Assembly (NCBI GenBank): GCA_963772335.1
Contig: CAVYXF010000012.1
Coordinates: forward strand, 1 to 64,000
Source of the DNA: CAVYXF01 sp963772335
Lineage (GTDB): Bacteria; Pseudomonadota; Alphaproteobacteria; Rhizobiales; Rhodomicrobiaceae
Length of the DNA: 64,000 nucleotides
Direction of reading: 5' to 3'
Shown here: positions 61,436 through 64,000 of the stretch, in pieces
Layout of the letters: each line of letters starts with the position of its first letter
Numbering within the stretch: the first letter of the stretch is position 1
The notes under the pieces: model-generated
Told to the model about the DNA's origin: nothing
Database searches by the model: none
What the model saw: the letters and a program-made list of their open reading frames with translations, nothing else
Program-made: the position numbers and the translations under genes

Positions 61436-61496
61436 CAGACGCAATTCCTGCCAGACAATAGCTCTGTGGATAAGCGGCTCGGAAGCCTTGTAAAAG

Positions 61497-62915
61497 TCAG
61501 GGTGTGGCGGCCCCGGCATCCCGGTGCATCGCCTCAGCCCGCAGGCTGCCGCTCAGCTCTTCGAGGAGCTGCCGGCTCGGATAGCAGGTCGGTTGCATTC
61601 CCTTCGCCCTTTGATACCGGCCGATCGCGGCGCGGGTTTGCGGACCGAACAATCCATCCGCTGCGCCGCTCAGGATGCCTTTCTGCTTCAGGCTAAGTTG
61701 CAGGCGGCAAATATTCTCCACGGTGAAAGTGAAGGCGTCTGGTCCCTCATCCGGCCAGGATTGCGCGAAACCGCATGACTCATCTTCCGCCGCGCAGCTC
61801 AGGCGGTCGCTGATGGTTCCGATAAACAGCGCATAGAGATCGGAAGGATTGTACTCCCGCAGCGCATCGAAATTCTCCGTCACCAAGAAGGCGGGCCCCA
61901 GCGTCCCTGCCGGGGCGAGCAGATAGGCCGTATCCTCCTCGCGCAGCTTTGGCGAGGGCGACATGCCCGCTTGCGGGGCGGGCCGGATGCCGAATTGCCC
62001 GGCCCAACGGCCCAGCGTCCGGCGCTCGCCGCGATCCTCGATGGTGCAGTCCCAGCCCTCGGCGACGCTTGGCACCTGCACCTCGCCGCCCCAGGCAAGG
62101 TGCGGTTGCCAGCCATGCTGGCTGAGGATGTTGGCGGTGGTGGCGAGGGCATCGGGTGCGGAGTTCCAGATGTCCTTGCGCCCATCCCCATCGCCATCGG
62201 CGGCGAAGTCCAGATATTCCCCCGGCATGATCTGGGTGAGCCCGGTTGCGCCTGCCCAAGAAGAGCGGAACTGCTCGAAGCCCACATCGCCGCGCTCGAT
62301 CATTTGCAGCGCCGCGATCAGTTGCTGGCGCATCCACGGCCGGCGCTGTTCCGGCCCGGCAAAAGCGAGAGAGGCGAGCGCGACGACGGCATTGTGCTCG
62401 AGAGTGGCCTCGCCGAGCCCCGTCTCCCGCGCCCACAGCCCCAGCAGCACCGGTACCGGCACGCCGTATGTCTCTTCGATCTTGAGGATCTGATGATAGG
62501 TCTCACCATGGTTGGCGCGCAGGTCATCAAGCATGCCGCGGCCTTTCTCGACCAACTGCCGGATGTAGTTCTCCGGGAAATAGGCAGCGGGCTCGAGAAA
62601 CTCTTTTTGCGGCACCTTATTGCAGCTCTCCGGCAGACCGGTGCGTTCGCTCCAGGACGGCGCGGCGGGCTCACTTGATGCTGGACCGCAGGCAACACCG
62701 GTCTGATTGCAATCGGGGGCAAGTCCGGCGAATACCCGGTCGAACGTTGCCTGCGAGACGCCCGCCTTGAGGGCTGCGGGTTTGAGTTCCCGCAGCCAGG
62801 CGGCAAAGGGCTCGCCTCCGGCAGACTCCGCGCCAGCTGGCGAGGCGGCCACCATCGGCAGAAGCAAAACACCGATACGCGCGAGGCCGCGCAGATAAGC
62901 AGTCAGTTCCAGCAC
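61497..62915 (-). CDS. Lytic murein transglycosylase with peptidoglycan-binding domain
   Basis: A 472-residue exported enzyme cleaving peptidoglycan glycan strands to 1,6-anhydro ends. The signal peptide is IGVLLLPMVAASPAGAES. The SLT_2 (MltB-like) domain has LKIEETYGVPVPVLLGLWAR with ETGLG (catalytic Glu), SSWAGATGLTQIMPGEYLDF and DALATTANILSQHGW. The C-terminal PG_binding_1 domain is LKQKGILSGAADGLFGPQTR and AAIGRYQRAKGM. Extra Cys pairs suggest disulfides. It is the first gene upstream of the two SGNH genes on the same strand, separated by the two long palindromes. Confidence 0.93.
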   Translation of the reverse strand: MLELTAYLRGLARIGVLLLPMVAASPAGAESAGGEPFAAWLRELKPAALKAGVSQATFDRVFAGLAPDCNQTGVACGPASSEPAAPSWSERTGLPESCNKVPQKEFLEPAAYFPENYIRQLVEKGRGMLDDLRANHGETYHQILKIEETYGVPVPVLLGLWARETGLGEATLEHNAVVALASLAFAGPEQRRPWMRQQLIAALQMIERGDVGFEQFRSSWAGATGLTQIMPGEYLDFAADGDGDGRKDIWNSAPDALATTANILSQHGWQPHLAWGGEVQVPSVAEGWDCTIEDRGERRTLGRWAGQFGIRPAPQAGMSPSPKLREEDTAYLLAPAGTLGPAFLVTENFDALREYNPSDLYALFIGTISDRLSCAAEDESCGFAQSWPDEGPDAFTFTVENICRLQLSLKQKGILSGAADGLFGPQTRAAIGRYQRAKGMQPTCYPSRQLLEELSGSLRAEAMHRDAGAATP

Positions 62916-63153
62916 AGACCATCTCCCCTTCGGCTGCCGCTTAAGCTACAAAAGCCAGAACAGCAAGCCTCTGGCGGCGAAAAATTGAATCGCGAAAACA
63001 CACGTTAAGTCAGCGACGAGCCTGCAATTGTTCGCGCATGCTTACAACCCCCGCCAAGCTCGGGCTGGACGCCGCTCATGGTTTCGGCCATAAATTTGTC
63101 CTGCAATTCCTCACTCCCTGCACATAAAACCCGCTATCTGGACAAAACAGCTC

Positions 63154-64000
63154 ATGATCAAAACGATCCGTAAAGCCATCTTTCCCGTGGCCGGCCTCGG
63201 CACGCGTTTCCTGCCCGCGACCAAGGCCATGCCGAAAGAGATGCTGACGGTCGTCGATCGGCCGGTGATCCAGCATGTGGTCGATGAAGCCCGCGAAGGC
63301 GGGATCGAGCATCTGATCTTCGTCACCGGCCGCAACAAGGGCGTCATCGAAGACCATTTCGACCGTCCCTTCGAGCTGGAACACACGCTGATCGAGCGCA
63401 ACAAGAAGAAGGAGCTCGAGGAGCTCGACATGGTGCTGCCGAAGGCGGGACAGACCAGCTTCACCCGTCAGCAGGAGCCGCTCGGGCTTGGCCATGCCGT
63501 GTGGTGCGCCCGCGATCTGGTTGGCAATGAGCCGTTCGCACTGCTGCTACCCGACGTGCTGGTGAAAGCCGACGGCAAGAGGTGCCTGGCGCAGATGATG
63601 GATGCCTATAAGGAGCTGTCGGCGAATGGCGAGAAGGTGAACCTGATCGCGGTCGAAGAGGTTCCAGCGGAGGAGACCCCATCCTACGGCGTCGTCGGCA
63701 TCGAGTCCGGCGATGGGCCGGCCTGGGCGATCAACGCCATGGTGGAGAAACCGGCAAAGGGTGCCGCGCCTAGCAATCTCATCATCATGGGCCGCTATAT
63801 CCTGCAGCCGGAGATTTTCGAGATCCTCTCCAGCCAGGAAAAGGGCGCCGGCAACGAAATCCAGATTACCGACGCCATGAAGACGCTGATGCAGACCCAG
63901 CGCTTCTACGCCTATAAATATTCCGGGCGCAGCTATGACTGCGGCTCCAAGCTCGGCTTTCTGGTCGCCAATGCTGCCTTCGCGCTCGACCGCGAAGATC
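63154..64000 (+). CDS. galU: UTP--glucose-1-phosphate uridylyltransferase (partial)
   Basis: The frame from the ATG at 63154 runs to the window edge (282 codons, no stop). It opens IRKAIFPVAGLGTRFLPATK and AMPKEMLTVVDRPVIQHVVD, the nucleotide-binding motif of GalU, followed by FDRPFELEHTLIERNKKKEL, QQEPLGLGHAVWCARDL, SYGVVGIESGDG and GNEIQITDAMKTLM. It makes UDP-glucose for polysaccharide and LPS synthesis. A normal protein is about 290-300 residues, so only the last few are missing. Confidence 0.96.
   Translation, partial: MIKTIRKAIFPVAGLGTRFLPATKAMPKEMLTVVDRPVIQHVVDEAREGGIEHLIFVTGRNKGVIEDHFDRPFELEHTLIERNKKKELEELDMVLPKAGQTSFTRQQEPLGLGHAVWCARDLVGNEPFALLLPDVLVKADGKRCLAQMMDAYKELSANGEKVNLIAVEEVPAEETPSYGVVGIESGDGPAWAINAMVEKPAKGAAPSNLIIMGRYILQPEIFEILSSQEKGAGNEIQITDAMKTLMQTQRFYAYKYSGRSYDCGSKLGFLVANAAFALDRED

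Noticed and set aside
1..64000. CRISPR arrays, tRNA or rRNA genes, prophage
   Set aside because: No direct-repeat/spacer pattern, no tRNA cloverleaf or rRNA sequence, and no phage structural genes were seen; the integrase stub is isolated.

Overview
The window is a GC-rich chromosomal segment of an alphaproteobacterium, most likely in the order Hyphomicrobiales (Rhizobiales). The evidence is the replication block rpsT / dnaA / dnaN / recF / gyrB, a CcrM-type GANTC adenine methyltransferase preceded by a perfect CtrA-type site, DUF992 and DUF459 proteins, an FrcBCA-like sugar importer, and the general look of the proteins. No rRNA or tRNA gene and no CRISPR array was seen. The one structural RNA gene is RNase P RNA at 57218-57603.

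Region 1-8.1 kb is accessory and decayed: a broken IS110-type transposase, two small heat-shock protein genes behind a CIRCE-like operator, an IS91-type element (intact tyrosine recombinase, internally deleted transposase), remnants of an FAD-linked oxidase and of an SNase-like nuclease, and an intact Fsr-like MFS exporter. Region 8.1-19.3 kb is a carbohydrate or sugar-acid catabolic locus. A tightly coupled minus-strand operon encodes an SMP-30-type lactonase, a complete sugar ABC importer, a VOC protein, a D-2-hydroxyacid dehydrogenase and an RraA-like protein. Divergent from it are a GntR/FCD regulator, a dead SDR gene and a second, frcBCA-like importer.

Region 19.3-30.3 kb again mixes live genes with remnants: an integrase stub, two PQQ-dehydrogenase remnants flanking a di-heme cytochrome and a DUF4142 protein, an nfeD-slipin pair, a P2-type cation ATPase coupled to a truncated CaCA exchanger, a frameshifted cysteine-patterned gene of unknown family, and an MFS transporter. 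An L-idonate/gluconate dehydrogenase pair (30.5-32.3 kb) borders the core block.

From 32.4 kb onward the content is mostly housekeeping: gyrB, recF, dnaN, dnaA, an unknown gene and rpsT on the minus strand, then a UDP-glucuronate-epimerase-like gene, an enoyl-CoA hydratase, mutM, a VOC protein, a membrane protein, a chemotaxis receptor, ubiE, a GT29-like glycosyltransferase, ubiB, and an H1-like lysine-rich protein. A methionine module follows (MetH homocysteine domain, metF, ArsR-methyltransferase regulator with a 22-bp palindromic operator). Next come ccrM, a zinc-ribbon protein, rnpB, DUF992, two SGNH-fold envelope proteins, a lytic transglycosylase and the start of galU, which runs off the window.

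The most coherent regulatory story is the CtrA box in front of ccrM together with GANTC sites clustered upstream of rnpB and in the AT-rich rpsT leader region. The most interesting less-described items are the double-importer sugar-acid locus, the GT29-like protein, the unknown gene between rpsT and dnaA, the cysteine-patterned gene, and the paired long palindromes at 61.3-61.4 kb.
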